Origin: Vibrio tarriae
GTDB taxonomy: Bacteria; Pseudomonadota; Gammaproteobacteria; Enterobacterales; Vibrionaceae
Reading direction: 5' to 3'
Assembly: GCF_002216685.1 (NCBI RefSeq)
Contig: NZ_CP022353.1
Span: 2,847,001 to 2,911,000 of the forward strand
DNA length: 64,000 nt
Shown here: one piece after another, positions 27,157-39,149 of the stretch
How the letters are laid out: each line of letters begins with the position of its first letter
Numbering within the stretch: the first letter of the stretch is position 1
The notes under the pieces: generated by a model
What the model was told of the DNA's origin: nothing
Seen by the model: only the letters and a program-made list of their open reading frames with translations
The model's database searches: none
Position numbers and translations under genes: made by a program

Positions 27157-28359
27157 GTGAAACAAGCAATGCCATCTCAGGTCAGTAGGCAGCAACTGGT
27201 GCTACTGACGCTACTCGTTCTATTTAGCCCATTGGCGATCGATATTTATCTACCAGCATTGCCTCAAATATCACAAGCGTTTCACGTGGAACACGCTTTA
27301 GCACAAGATACGATTACTTGGTTTTTGTTTGCTATGGGCGTCGGGCAGCTATTTGCTGGCCCTCTGGCAGATAAGTATGGTCGACGAACTGTTGCATTAG
27401 GGGGCATTAGCATTTATGCCTTGAGCGCTTTATTGGCGTGGAGTGCTCAAAGTATTGAATGGATGTTGATGGCTCGGTTGCTACAAGGCTTAGGAGCGTG
27501 TGCGACCTCCGTAGCAGCTTTTGCAACAGTTCGCGATTTATTTGGGCCGCAACGCAGCGGTAAGATGATCAGTTACCTCAATGGAGCGATCTGTTTTATT
27601 CCGGCACTCGCGCCGATTCTGGGCAGTTGGTTAACTCAGCAATTCGGTTGGCGAGCAAACTTCAGCTTTATGACCGGATTTGCACTGCTGGTGGGGTTAG
27701 CCATGGCTTTGCGTCTGCAGGAAAGTAATCCGCATATGGGTAGCCGACCTGCTGTCTTTAAGCTCTCTCGATATGCAGCAGTATTAAGAGCACCGACCTT
27801 CCTCTTCCATGCGTCATTATGTTTACTGGCGATGGCGGTAATTCTCGCTTACGTCACCTCTGCGCCAGTGATTTTAATGGAGCGTTTACAGCTCAGCATG
27901 AGTGAGTTCACTTTTTGGTTTGGCGTTAATGCGGTGATTAATATCATTGCCTGCATGACGGCCCCCAAAGTGATGGATAAATTAGGCACTCGTTGGTCTT
28001 TGATCATTGGTATCGCCACTTTAATGATTGCCGGAAGCCTAATGCTGGCGCTGCGTAATCAGGCAAATGCATTGGCATTCATGTTGCCTGTGTTTTTATC
28101 GTCGATTGGTTTTGCATGGATACTGGGTGCGGCAGCGGGCAAGGCATTAGCTCCGTTTGGTGATAAAGCCGGTACGGCGGCGGCACTGCTGGGACTATTC
28201 CAGATGAGTGGTTCAGGGCTGTTAGTCGGTACGTTGCAACGCATTATGCCAGAACCGCAACTGCTGATCGGTTTGACCATGTGGTTAACGGCACCAGCAT
28301 TACTTATTTTATTCTCACCGCTTGGTTTTCGTTGGCATACCAGTGTCTCTGAGTGTTGA
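27157..28359 (+). CDS. MFS drug exporter, Bcr/CflA type
   Basis: 400-residue transporter with 12 predicted helices; proton-coupled export of a small molecule across the inner membrane. It shows LFSPLAIDIYLPALPQI (the Bcr/CflA N-terminal signature with Asp in helix 1), GQLFAGPLADKYGRRTVALGG (motif A) and ARLLQGLGACATSVAAFATVRDLF-type motif C. GTG start at 27157 with GGAG six bases upstream. A parS-like site lies within it at 27278. The LysR gene is divergent. Substrate unknown. Confidence 0.92.
   Translation: MKQAMPSQVSRQQLVLLTLLVLFSPLAIDIYLPALPQISQAFHVEHALAQDTITWFLFAMGVGQLFAGPLADKYGRRTVALGGISIYALSALLAWSAQSIEWMLMARLLQGLGACATSVAAFATVRDLFGPQRSGKMISYLNGAICFIPALAPILGSWLTQQFGWRANFSFMTGFALLVGLAMALRLQESNPHMGSRPAVFKLSRYAAVLRAPTFLFHASLCLLAMAVILAYVTSAPVILMERLQLSMSEFTFWFGVNAVINIIACMTAPKVMDKLGTRWSLIIGIATLMIAGSLMLALRNQANALAFMLPVFLSSIGFAWILGAAAGKALAPFGDKAGTAAALLGLFQMSGSGLLVGTLQRIMPEPQLLIGLTMWLTAPALLILFSPLGFRWHTSVSEC
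27278..27293. promoter_or_regulatory. parS site 3 (ParB-binding), inside the MFS gene
   Basis: CGTTTCACGTGGAACA differs from the parS consensus at two positions (first base and one base of the right arm). The central TTTCACGTG is intact. It lies in codons for AFHVEHA of the exporter. Confidence 0.75.
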
Positions 28360-28463
28360 TGGAACAAGATAAATTCACGCTGAGGCTATTTTACTCAGCG
28401 TGTATCCTGTGTATATTGTTTGCCTCTTCAATACTGATTAAACCGTTTGGAATCCAAAACACC

Positions 28464-28748
28464 ATGTCTCTAACCACCTATGAAATGGCTCGCATTCTGG
28501 AACAACTTGATGAATCTCCAGAAAAGGTGATGTATGGAAAATTGCTTAATGAATTAGGCAATCAAAGCAGCGAACGTATTCGCAGTGCGGCCAAGCAAGT
28601 GCCACTGACTGTACTGCGCGATCTGGTTTACCAGTTTCAGCAAGTGATCGAATCACGCAAAGGCGAGCAAGTAGAAACTATGGCTAAAGAGCTTGCGAAA
28701 CAGGGCATCTCTGCGGAAGAGTTACTGAATTACATACAAAAACGCTAA
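28464..28748 (+). CDS. tsrA: TsrA, H-NS-like silencer protein
   Basis: 94 residues from ATG 28464: MSLTTYEMARILEQLDESPE, then a helical body, ending SAEELLNYIQKR. The gene lies between a Bcr-type exporter and asnC, the position of VC0070 (TsrA) of V. cholerae as I remember it. TsrA is described as a distant H-NS relative that represses type VI secretion and other horizontally acquired genes. Upstream the frame is open to 28353 with a hydrophobic stretch, which I reject as the native N-terminus. The name rests on synteny plus weak sequence resemblance. Confidence 0.75.
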   Translation: MSLTTYEMARILEQLDESPEKVMYGKLLNELGNQSSERIRSAAKQVPLTVLRDLVYQFQQVIESRKGEQVETMAKELAKQGISAEELLNYIQKR

Positions 28749-28837
28749 CCGAACGGCATTTTCCAATATCGCCTTGTACGTCTTACCGTGATAAGTGTAA
28801 TACAAGGCTAAGAAATACTCCGTGAGTCGTTACATCA

Positions 28838-29299
28838 TTAAGGATTAACGTTACGGCTGATCGGGTTTTGCAGGGAAATCAGTGTCTCGGTGGATTGCAC
28901 TTCATCGATGGCTTGCAGTTTGTCGATCAATACATGCTGCAGTTCTTCAATCGAGCGGCACATCAGCTTGACGAAAATGTTATAAGCCCCGGTGGTGTAA
29001 TAAGCCTCAACTACTTCATCCAGTGCATTCAGTTTGGCTAGCGCAGAATGGTAATCCCGCGCGGCATTCAAGTTAATCCCAATAAAACAACAGACGTCAT
29101 AGCCGAGCTTTTTGGTGTTTACGACCACTTCGGTGCCTTGGATAATATCGGCCGCTTTCATCTTCTCTATTCGCACGTGAATCGTAGCTGGACTAACATT
29201 AAACTGCTTAGCCATTTCAGCGTAAGGCGTGCGAGCATCGTCCATTAGAATTTTCAGGATGGCGCGATCCAATTCATCGAGTTTGGTGGTGGTTTGCAT
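28838..29299 (-). CDS. asnC: AsnC/Lrp-family regulator
   Basis: 153 residues. N-terminal helix-turn-helix (LDRAILKILMDDARTPYAEMAKQFNVSPATIHVRIEKMK) and a C-terminal RAM domain for amino acid binding (YTTGAYNIFVKLMCRSIEELQ). The best match in my memory is AsnC, which senses asparagine and controls asnA; asnA is not in this window. Divergent from the GGDEF/EAL gene. Confidence 0.88.
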   Translation of the reverse strand: MQTTTKLDELDRAILKILMDDARTPYAEMAKQFNVSPATIHVRIEKMKAADIIQGTEVVVNTKKLGYDVCCFIGINLNAARDYHSALAKLNALDEVVEAYYTTGAYNIFVKLMCRSIEELQHVLIDKLQAIDEVQSTETLISLQNPISRNVNP

Positions 29300-29385
29300 T
29301 GTCTTTCCTGACAGTCATGCCGACGTGAAATAAAGTGTGCTTACTTTACCACCATTAAAACGATTGTTTAACCTTGGAGTCTGTC

Positions 29386-32525
<3,140 letters not shown>

Positions 32526-32654
32526 TGTGTTAGCCAACCCAAAGTCTTCACCCATTAAAAGAGTTCATATCACAACCATAATCTGACTTGTGTTTTCGGA
32601 TGAAGGACGTAATATCTGCGTCTGAGAATAATTCGTATTTTAGCTGGAGTGGTT

Positions 32655-33038
32655 GTGGCTAAACGTCTATGCAAACTCAGTCGTCATGAGATTGCGACTT
32701 CCCTAAGTGAAATTGAGCGTCTGGTTGCTGAGCCACAGTTTTTGTGCCGTGCTTGTGCGCGCGTGTCGGTGGATAAAAAAAACTTGTGTAAACCGCAAGC
32801 CATGAGTCTTCCGGTACCTGTAGCGACTGTGGTGGCACTTCCTGCTCATGAAAGCGGTGTGGTCAGCCTGCTTCCCAAAACCAGCCTTAAAAAGCAGCGC
32901 AAATTCCACAAAAAACTGGAAAAAGTGCTTAAAAAGCAGCGTAAGTTAATGAAGAAGCAGCAACTGCTGGAAGGCAAGGTTGGACCAAGGCATCCAACAC
33001 CAGTGGTAGAGAGAGCGACAGCGCAGAGTATGCATTGA
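32655..33038 (+). CDS. Hypothetical basic protein
   Basis: 127 residues from GTG 32655 with GGAG five bases upstream. MAKRLCKLSRHEIATSLSEI; a CxxC (FLCRACARV) near residue 32; then a strongly basic Lys-rich region (KKQRKFHKKLEKVLKKQRK) that looks like a coiled helix able to bind nucleic acid. I do not recognise the family. It stands alone, followed by a good terminator. Confidence 0.7.
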   Translation: MAKRLCKLSRHEIATSLSEIERLVAEPQFLCRACARVSVDKKNLCKPQAMSLPVPVATVVALPAHESGVVSLLPKTSLKKQRKFHKKLEKVLKKQRKLMKKQQLLEGKVGPRHPTPVVERATAQSMH

Positions 33039-33080
33039 TCCGAATCATTGCCGTGAAGCTTGATCTATCGCAAGGCCCCA

Positions 33081-33105
33081 AAAAGCCCATCTCAGATGGG
33101 CTTTT
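33081..33105. terminator. Terminator after the basic protein gene
   Basis: Stem AAAAGCCCAT / ATGGGCTTTT with loop CTCAG, between two convergent genes. The A and T tracts within the stem let it work in both directions. Confidence 0.85.
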
Positions 33106-33134
33106 GCGTATCGTGATTAGGTAGCAAATCTCGG

Positions 33135-34022
33135 TTAGAGCAAACTTTGACGTTGATAGTCGCGTTCTACTCGGCGTTTAATCCAAGTTTCATTGATCCA
33201 CAGCGAGGCAAGAATAATCGCACCACCTAGCGATAAACGAACCAAATCGACTTCGCGGTTCCAAATCAGAATATTCACCACTAAGCCTGCGGGTACCAAA
33301 GCGTTATTCATGATGGCTAAGGCTCCTGCGTTGACCATGCAGGCACCTTTGTTCCAAGCAAAATAACCCAGCCCAGAAGCAATCAATCCCAAATAGAGCA
33401 AGATGCCCCATTGCAGTGACGTAGTCGGGAGTTTTTGAGGGTTACCAAGCAACAAGAAGGCCACACTGGCCACAACCAAAGCGCCAAGATAGAAATAGCC
33501 AAATACCGTGTGTTGGGGTAATTCGGTGGATTCTTGTTCCATCACATATTTGTAGCCGACTTGGCCAATGGCAAAGCAGAGGTTGGCTCCCTGCACGACA
33601 AGAAATCCAGTCACGAAGTGTTCATTAATGCCAGCGAATTTAATGAACACGGCACCGAGCACAGCGATGAAAGCGGTCACTAAATACCAAGGTGAGAAAC
33701 GCCCTTTAAGAAAATCGTAAATCAGCGTGACATAAATCGGGGTAAAAACGGTAAACAGTAAGACTTCGGGAACCGAGAGCAGCAAGAAAGACTGATAATA
33801 GAAACAGTACATCAAGCCAAGTTGAACGCCGCCAATCGCCATTAATTTGGCAATCAGGGCGCGCGGTACACCTTTGAAACGCAGAAAGGGAATGAAGACT
33901 AAACTCGCGAGAGCCACTCGCATCCAAACTGCAAACCAAGAATCAACCTGACCGGCGAGATAGACGCCGATCAGGCTAAATGAAAATGCCCATAACAGGG
34001 TGACTGCTGAAAGATAAACCAT
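33135..34022 (-). CDS. EamA/DMT-family transporter
   Basis: 295 residues from ATG 34022 (MVYLSAVTLLWAFSFSLIG). Ten hydrophobic helices in two EamA repeats. It resembles carboxylate/amino acid/amine exporters (CarRET subgroup): YCFYYQSFLLLSVPEVLLFTVFTPIYV. The upstream open frame to 34181 runs into uspA and is not used. Substrate unknown. Confidence 0.85.
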   Translation of the reverse strand: MVYLSAVTLLWAFSFSLIGVYLAGQVDSWFAVWMRVALASLVFIPFLRFKGVPRALIAKLMAIGGVQLGLMYCFYYQSFLLLSVPEVLLFTVFTPIYVTLIYDFLKGRFSPWYLVTAFIAVLGAVFIKFAGINEHFVTGFLVVQGANLCFAIGQVGYKYVMEQESTELPQHTVFGYFYLGALVVASVAFLLLGNPQKLPTTSLQWGILLYLGLIASGLGYFAWNKGACMVNAGALAIMNNALVPAGLVVNILIWNREVDLVRLSLGGAIILASLWINETWIKRRVERDYQRQSLL

Positions 34023-34078
34023 AACGCTATTGAATGAGTGAATGGAAATCAGCAGTCTACCTGAGTATTTTCTGTTCG

Positions 34079-34504
34079 TCAGTCGTTGATTGGAATGACT
34101 AACATATCCACTGGCGAGCTGTTGATCAGTTGCCGTGTGGAAGAGAGCAGTTTGCTCCAGAAATCTTGGTGATGGCCACACACCAGTAAATCCACGTTAA
34201 ACTCGCTGATGGTTTCGCACAGCTCATTGGTTAAATCGCCGCTACCGACCAAGGTATGCTTGATGGGATAATTGGCATGCTGCGCCAAATCCTGCAGTTG
34301 CTTTTGTGACGCTTCCATTGCGTGATGTTGCGTTTCGGCCAAATTAATATCGATCAAGCCCGTGTACAGCTCGGCGTAGTTCACGTCGATATGAATAAAT
34401 GAGACTTCCGCATTGAGAGGTTTGGCCAGAGCCACCGCTTTTTCAACCAGCAGTTTGCTGTCTTCAGACAGGTCGACCGCAACCAAAAGATGTTGATAAC
34501 TCAT
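34079..34504 (-). CDS. uspA: Universal stress protein A
   Basis: 141-residue cytosolic stress protein. MSYQHLLVAVDLSEDSKLLVEKA is the UspA N-terminus; C-terminal GHHQDFWSKLLSSTRQLIN replaces the ATP-binding GxxGxxxxxxxGS loop, as in the non-ATP-binding UspA class. Neighbours are ferritin and uspB, a stationary-phase set. Confidence 0.93.
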   Translation of the reverse strand: MSYQHLLVAVDLSEDSKLLVEKAVALAKPLNAEVSFIHIDVNYAELYTGLIDINLAETQHHAMEASQKQLQDLAQHANYPIKHTLVGSGDLTNELCETISEFNVDLLVCGHHQDFWSKLLSSTRQLINSSPVDMLVIPIND

Positions 34505-34668
34505 TGTACTGACTCCTATTCGGGTGACTAAACACAGCGTAGCACTGGAGTGGCGATTTTTTTGTCGCAGCGATCTCAGTTTGATGGCGATGGGTTAGGT
34601 GATGACTACAATAACCACCGAACATGCTATAGTGCGTTCAAATAGTTAGAGTGAATTAGGAGCTTTTT

Positions 34669-35196
34669 ATGTTGTCGCAAGCGATGGTAGAACATCTCAA
34701 TGAGCAAATTAACCTCGAATTTTTTTCATCCAATCTATACTTACAAATGAGTGCTTGGTGTGAAGACAAAGGATTTGACGGAGCTGCAGAGTTTTTACGC
34801 GCTCACGCGGTAGAAGAAATGCAGCATATGCAGCGTCTGTTCACTTATGTGAGCGAAACCGGTGCATTGCCAATCCTTGGTGCGATCGCTGCGCCACGCC
34901 ACGATTTTGCTTCACTGGGTGAAGTGTTTCGTGAGACGTACCAACATGAACAGAAGATCACGCAACAGATTAATAAACTGGCTCATGTGGCGTTCACCTC
35001 CCAAGATTACTCAACATTTAACTTCCTTCAGTGGTACGTGGCTGAACAGCACGAAGAAGAGAAGTTGTTTAAAGGGATTTTAGATAAGCTAGAGTTGGTC
35101 GGTGAAGATGGTAAGGCGTTGTTCTTTATCGATAAAGATCTAGCCGCATTGGCAAAAAAAAGCTCATCTTCTGTCATGGATGCCTCTGCTGAGTAA
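34669..35196 (+). CDS. ftnA: Non-heme ferritin
   Basis: Iron-storage protein forming a 24-mer shell. 175 residues. Ferroxidase ligands are in [20 protein letters not shown] (Glu), [13 protein letters not shown] (Glu, His) and the later EQHEEEKLF (Glu). Divergent from uspA. A short dyad with AAAAAGAC / GTCTTTTTC (about 35205-35238) after the stop may terminate transcription. Confidence 0.96.
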   Translation: MLSQAMVEHLNEQINLEFFSSNLYLQMSAWCEDKGFDGAAEFLRAHAVEEMQHMQRLFTYVSETGALPILGAIAAPRHDFASLGEVFRETYQHEQKITQQINKLAHVAFTSQDYSTFNFLQWYVAEQHEEEKLFKGILDKLELVGEDGKALFFIDKDLAALAKKSSSSVMDASAE

Positions 35197-35271
35197 GATC
35201 AGCAAAAAGACAAACTGAAGCGATCGTCTTTTTCTCTGGGCATTCTCAACACAAGGTGTAGGGAGGAAAAG

Positions 35272-35595
35272 ATGATCAGTGGAGATACCATTCTATTTGC
35301 GCTTATGTTCGTGACTGCGATTAATGTGGCACGTTATGTGACAGCGCTGCGCTCGCTTATTTACATCATGCGTGAAGCTCACCCGCTCCTTTATCAACAA
35401 GTTGATGGGCGCGGCTTTTTCACCACCCATGGCAATGTGACTAAGCAGGTGCGCCTATACCATTACTTGAAAAGTCGTGAGTATCACCACCATCATGATC
35501 CTGTGTTTACGGGGAAGTGCGATCGGGTACGCGAGCTGTTCATTTTGTCGGGTTCATTGCTGGTTTTGACTACAGTCGTCGCGTTTATGCTCTAG
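35272..35595 (+). CDS. uspB: Universal stress protein B
   Basis: 107-residue membrane protein with an N-terminal and a C-terminal hydrophobic helix. [20 protein letters not shown] at the start, [15 protein letters not shown] in the middle (histidine-rich) and [20 protein letters not shown] at the end match UspB, known from E. coli for stationary-phase ethanol resistance. AGGGAGG-type ribosome site upstream. Confidence 0.92.
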   Translation: MISGDTILFALMFVTAINVARYVTALRSLIYIMREAHPLLYQQVDGRGFFTTHGNVTKQVRLYHYLKSREYHHHHDPVFTGKCDRVRELFILSGSLLVLTTVVAFML

Positions 35596-35688
35596 TGAGC
35601 TGGATAGGTTTTTTTAATGCGGTTTGCCAACAGGCGCATTGCGTTGGCAGAGTATCGATTTGCCGTTAGAATAGCCGCCCAAGTGAGT

Positions 35689-35718
35689 AAGGATGTGCAC
35701 TCAGCACATCCTTTTTTT
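35689..35718 (+). terminator. Terminator after uspB
   Basis: Ten-base-pair stem AAGGATGTGC / GCACATCCTT, 5-nt loop, then TTTTTAT. It lies just ahead of yhiN. Confidence 0.88.
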
Positions 35719-35737
35719 ATGCGATTAGGTGGCAGTG

Positions 35738-36925
35738 ATGAGCAAAACAGTCGATGTAGTGATAATTGGCGCAGGTGCAGCGGGATTAATGTGCGCAGCA
35801 CAGGCGGCGCGACGCGGCCGTCAGGTATTGCTGCTCGAACATGCTAAAAAACCGGGGCGAAAAATTCTGATCTCCGGTGGTGGTCGCTGTAATTTCACCA
35901 ATTACGATGTCTCGGCGGCGAACTACTTGTGCCAAAACCCCCACTTTGTGAAATCGGCACTGTCGCAATACACTAACTGGGATTTCATCTCGCTGGTCAG
36001 CAAATATGGCATTGCTTATGAAGAACGTGATCATGGCCAGCTGTTTTGCCTTGATTCGGCCAAAGAGATTGTGGATATGCTGCTTAGTGAGTGTAACCAA
36101 CCCACTATCGAGCAGCGTTATCAAGTTGAAATCAGCACGATAGCCCACACCGAACAAGGTTTTACCCTGCAAACCACCATCGGTGAGATTGAGTGCGCGT
36201 CGCTGGTGGTTGCTACCGGCGGTTTGTCGATGCCGAAATTGGGCGCTACGCCGTTTGGCTACAAAATCGCAGAGCAGTTTGGCTTGCCCGTGATCAGTAC
36301 CACCGCAGGTCTAGTGCCATTTACGTTGCATGTGCAAGATAAGGAAGATTTCGCGCCGTTATCGGGTGTGGCAATTCCCGTTGAGATGCGCGCAGAGTGC
36401 GGTAAAACTTTTAAAGAAGCCTTGCTGTTTACTCACCGCGGCTTATCTGGCCCTGCAGTACTACAAATTTCCTCTTATTGGACTCCGGGACAAACCATCA
36501 CCACCAATTTAGTCCCCGACGTGGATTTGGCGGAGCTGCTGAATAGCGAAAAAGAAGCGCACCCGAATCAGAGCTTGAAAAATACTTTATCGAAAGTGTT
36601 GCCCAAGCGTTTGGTGGAAGTGCTGATTGAGCGCCAATTGTTTGCCGATAAACCGCTGAAACAGTATTCCCCCAAAGAGCTCGACGCGGTGCAAACCAGT
36701 TTAGAGCAGTGGTCGATTGTGCCAAACGGCACAGAAGGCTATCGCACTGCTGAAGTGACGCTCGGCGGAGTGGATACCGATTGCCTCTCATCCAAAACCA
36801 TGGAGTGCAAAACTGTAGCAGGTTTGTTCTTTGTCGGAGAGGTGATGGATGTTACTGGCTGGCTCGGCGGCTATAACTTCCAATGGGCTTGGTCGAGTGG
36901 CTACGTCGCCGGCCAGTGGGTTTAA
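35738..36925 (+). CDS. yhiN: YhiN/HI0933 family flavoprotein
   Basis: FAD-dependent protein, 395 residues from ATG 35738. N-terminal dinucleotide loop VVIIGAGAAGLMCAAQAARRG, then KKPGRKILISGGGRCNFTN, VVATGGLSMPKLGATPFGYKIA and the C-terminal FVGEVMDVTGWLGGYNFQWAWSSG, all typical of HI0933/YhiN. The biochemical role is unproven. The gene is intact; the transposon begins 3 bases after its TAA, and the 5-bp target duplication starts within that stop codon. yhiN is, as I recall, an attachment gene of one Tn7-like branch (Tn6230 type). Confidence 0.94.
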   Translation: MSKTVDVVIIGAGAAGLMCAAQAARRGRQVLLLEHAKKPGRKILISGGGRCNFTNYDVSAANYLCQNPHFVKSALSQYTNWDFISLVSKYGIAYEERDHGQLFCLDSAKEIVDMLLSECNQPTIEQRYQVEISTIAHTEQGFTLQTTIGEIECASLVVATGGLSMPKLGATPFGYKIAEQFGLPVISTTAGLVPFTLHVQDKEDFAPLSGVAIPVEMRAECGKTFKEALLFTHRGLSGPAVLQISSYWTPGQTITTNLVPDVDLAELLNSEKEAHPNQSLKNTLSKVLPKRLVEVLIERQLFADKPLKQYSPKELDAVQTSLEQWSIVPNGTEGYRTAEVTLGGVDTDCLSSKTMECKTVAGLFFVGEVMDVTGWLGGYNFQWAWSSGYVAGQWV

Positions 36926-36928
36926 TCC
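36924..36928. repeat. 5-bp target site duplication, yhiN side
   Basis: AATCC directly before the element's TGTG end; the same five bases follow the other end at 46576-46580. Five-base duplication is the Tn7-family hallmark. Confidence 0.9.
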
Positions 36929-36936
36929 TGTGCAGA

Positions 36937-37005
36937 GACAAAAAAGTTTGCCCACAAGCAATAAAGATTGCCCGTAAGGAAATTTTGAGACAATAAAGTT
37001 TGCCC
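36937..37005 (+). repeat. TnsB-type binding sites, yhiN-side end
   Basis: Three direct copies: GACAAAAAAGTTTGCCC (36937-36953), GCAATAAAGATTGCCC (36958-36973) and GACAATAAAGTTTGCCC (36989-37005). Spacing between copies is about 21 and 31 bases. They are presumed TnsB sites by analogy with Tn7 ends. Confidence 0.85.
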
Positions 37006-37057
37006 ATATGGCATTTCAACGATACGTTATATTCATAATGAATTACTTGGATATGCT

Positions 37058-37594
37058 ATGGCGCGAGGACGAAAGCTGGATTCTTTACAAGATTACCAAC
37101 GTGCTCTTAAAAATAAATATGGTCTTGGTTCAGGGAGGGACTACAAGCCTTGGCTTAGGATTCAGGACGTCAAATCAAATGGTACTCGGTCATTAATCCA
37201 AGGCATAAAAACACAACGCATTCACCACATGTTGTCTTCTATTGAGAGTGATTTTTTCTATTTAGCAGAGTTTACAGATTCAGTAACAGACATAAGAGAA
37301 CAATTTCCTATCCTTCCTCTAGGTTATACACAAAAAGTAGCTAAAACCCTTGGTGTAAAGCATCCTACGCATCCAGTATCAAGAGAGCCCATCATCATAA
37401 CGACAGATCAGTTACTGACAATTAAAAATCGAGAAAACCTGTCATATCACGCTGTATCTGTCAAACCGGAGAGCGAATCCGACAAACAACGAGTCTTAGA
37501 AAAAATAGATATCGAAAGAGTTTGTTGGGAATTATTGGGGGTCAAATTTAGCTATTATGTAGGCAATGACTTAACTCGAACTCAGAGTCGTAAC
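37058..37594 (+). pseudogene. tnsA: tnsA 5' part (179 codons), interrupted by IS
   Basis: N-terminal portion of the TnsA endonuclease, which makes the 5' cuts at Tn7 ends. It starts MARGRKLDSLQDYQ and keeps the restriction-fold residues E63 (in SSIESDFFY), D117 (in IITTD) and K136 (in AVSVK); the family Gln two residues before the Lys is Ser134 here. Reading stops at QSRN where the IS begins. After removing the IS and one AAC copy, the frame continues at 38856 and gives a 276-residue protein, close to Tn7 TnsA (273). Confidence 0.9.
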
Positions 37595-37602
37595 TGTAGT
37601 GG

Positions 37603-38822
<1,220 letters not shown>

Positions 38823-38855
38823 CTAAGTGACCAAATTCACTATGTCACTACAAAC

Positions 38856-39149
38856 ATCTCGTGGGCTACGGCACCATTTAGGGAAATCTCTTACCATTTC
38901 TCAAATGAGCAAATTCAATATGCGCTTTCAATACTAAAACGAGGCCAGTGTTTCATCGATGATGTCTGTAATAGCTTTATTGCTACAGGCATTGCATCTC
39001 ACGATGATTCATCACTGCTGATACGTTTTTTGATTGCTGAGAAATATATTGAAGTTGATTTATCTTACAACATTGCTGAATCAGGGATACTCGGGATTGA
39101 GGAAATCCAACTAACCCAACAACGAGGTATAGTAAATGGAGCTTCCTAG
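38856..39149 (+). pseudogene. tnsA: tnsA 3' part (97 codons)
   Basis: Continuation of tnsA after the IS: NISWATAPFREISYHFSNEQ ... to TAG at 39147-39149. On its own it has no start. It carries the TnsA C-terminal domain, which in Tn7 contacts TnsC and DNA. The last 14 bases overlap tnsB, showing that tnsA and tnsB were translationally coupled. Confidence 0.88.

Noticed and set aside
28353..28463. N-terminal membrane extension of TsrA
   Set aside because: The open frame overlaps the end of the MFS gene and adds a hydrophobic segment not expected for an H-NS-like cytosolic protein; the internal ATG at 28464 fits better.
32526..32654. Possible transposon end after rsmJ, a known attachment gene
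   Set aside because: The stretch after rsmJ is short and contains no TGTG end, no repeats and no target duplication.
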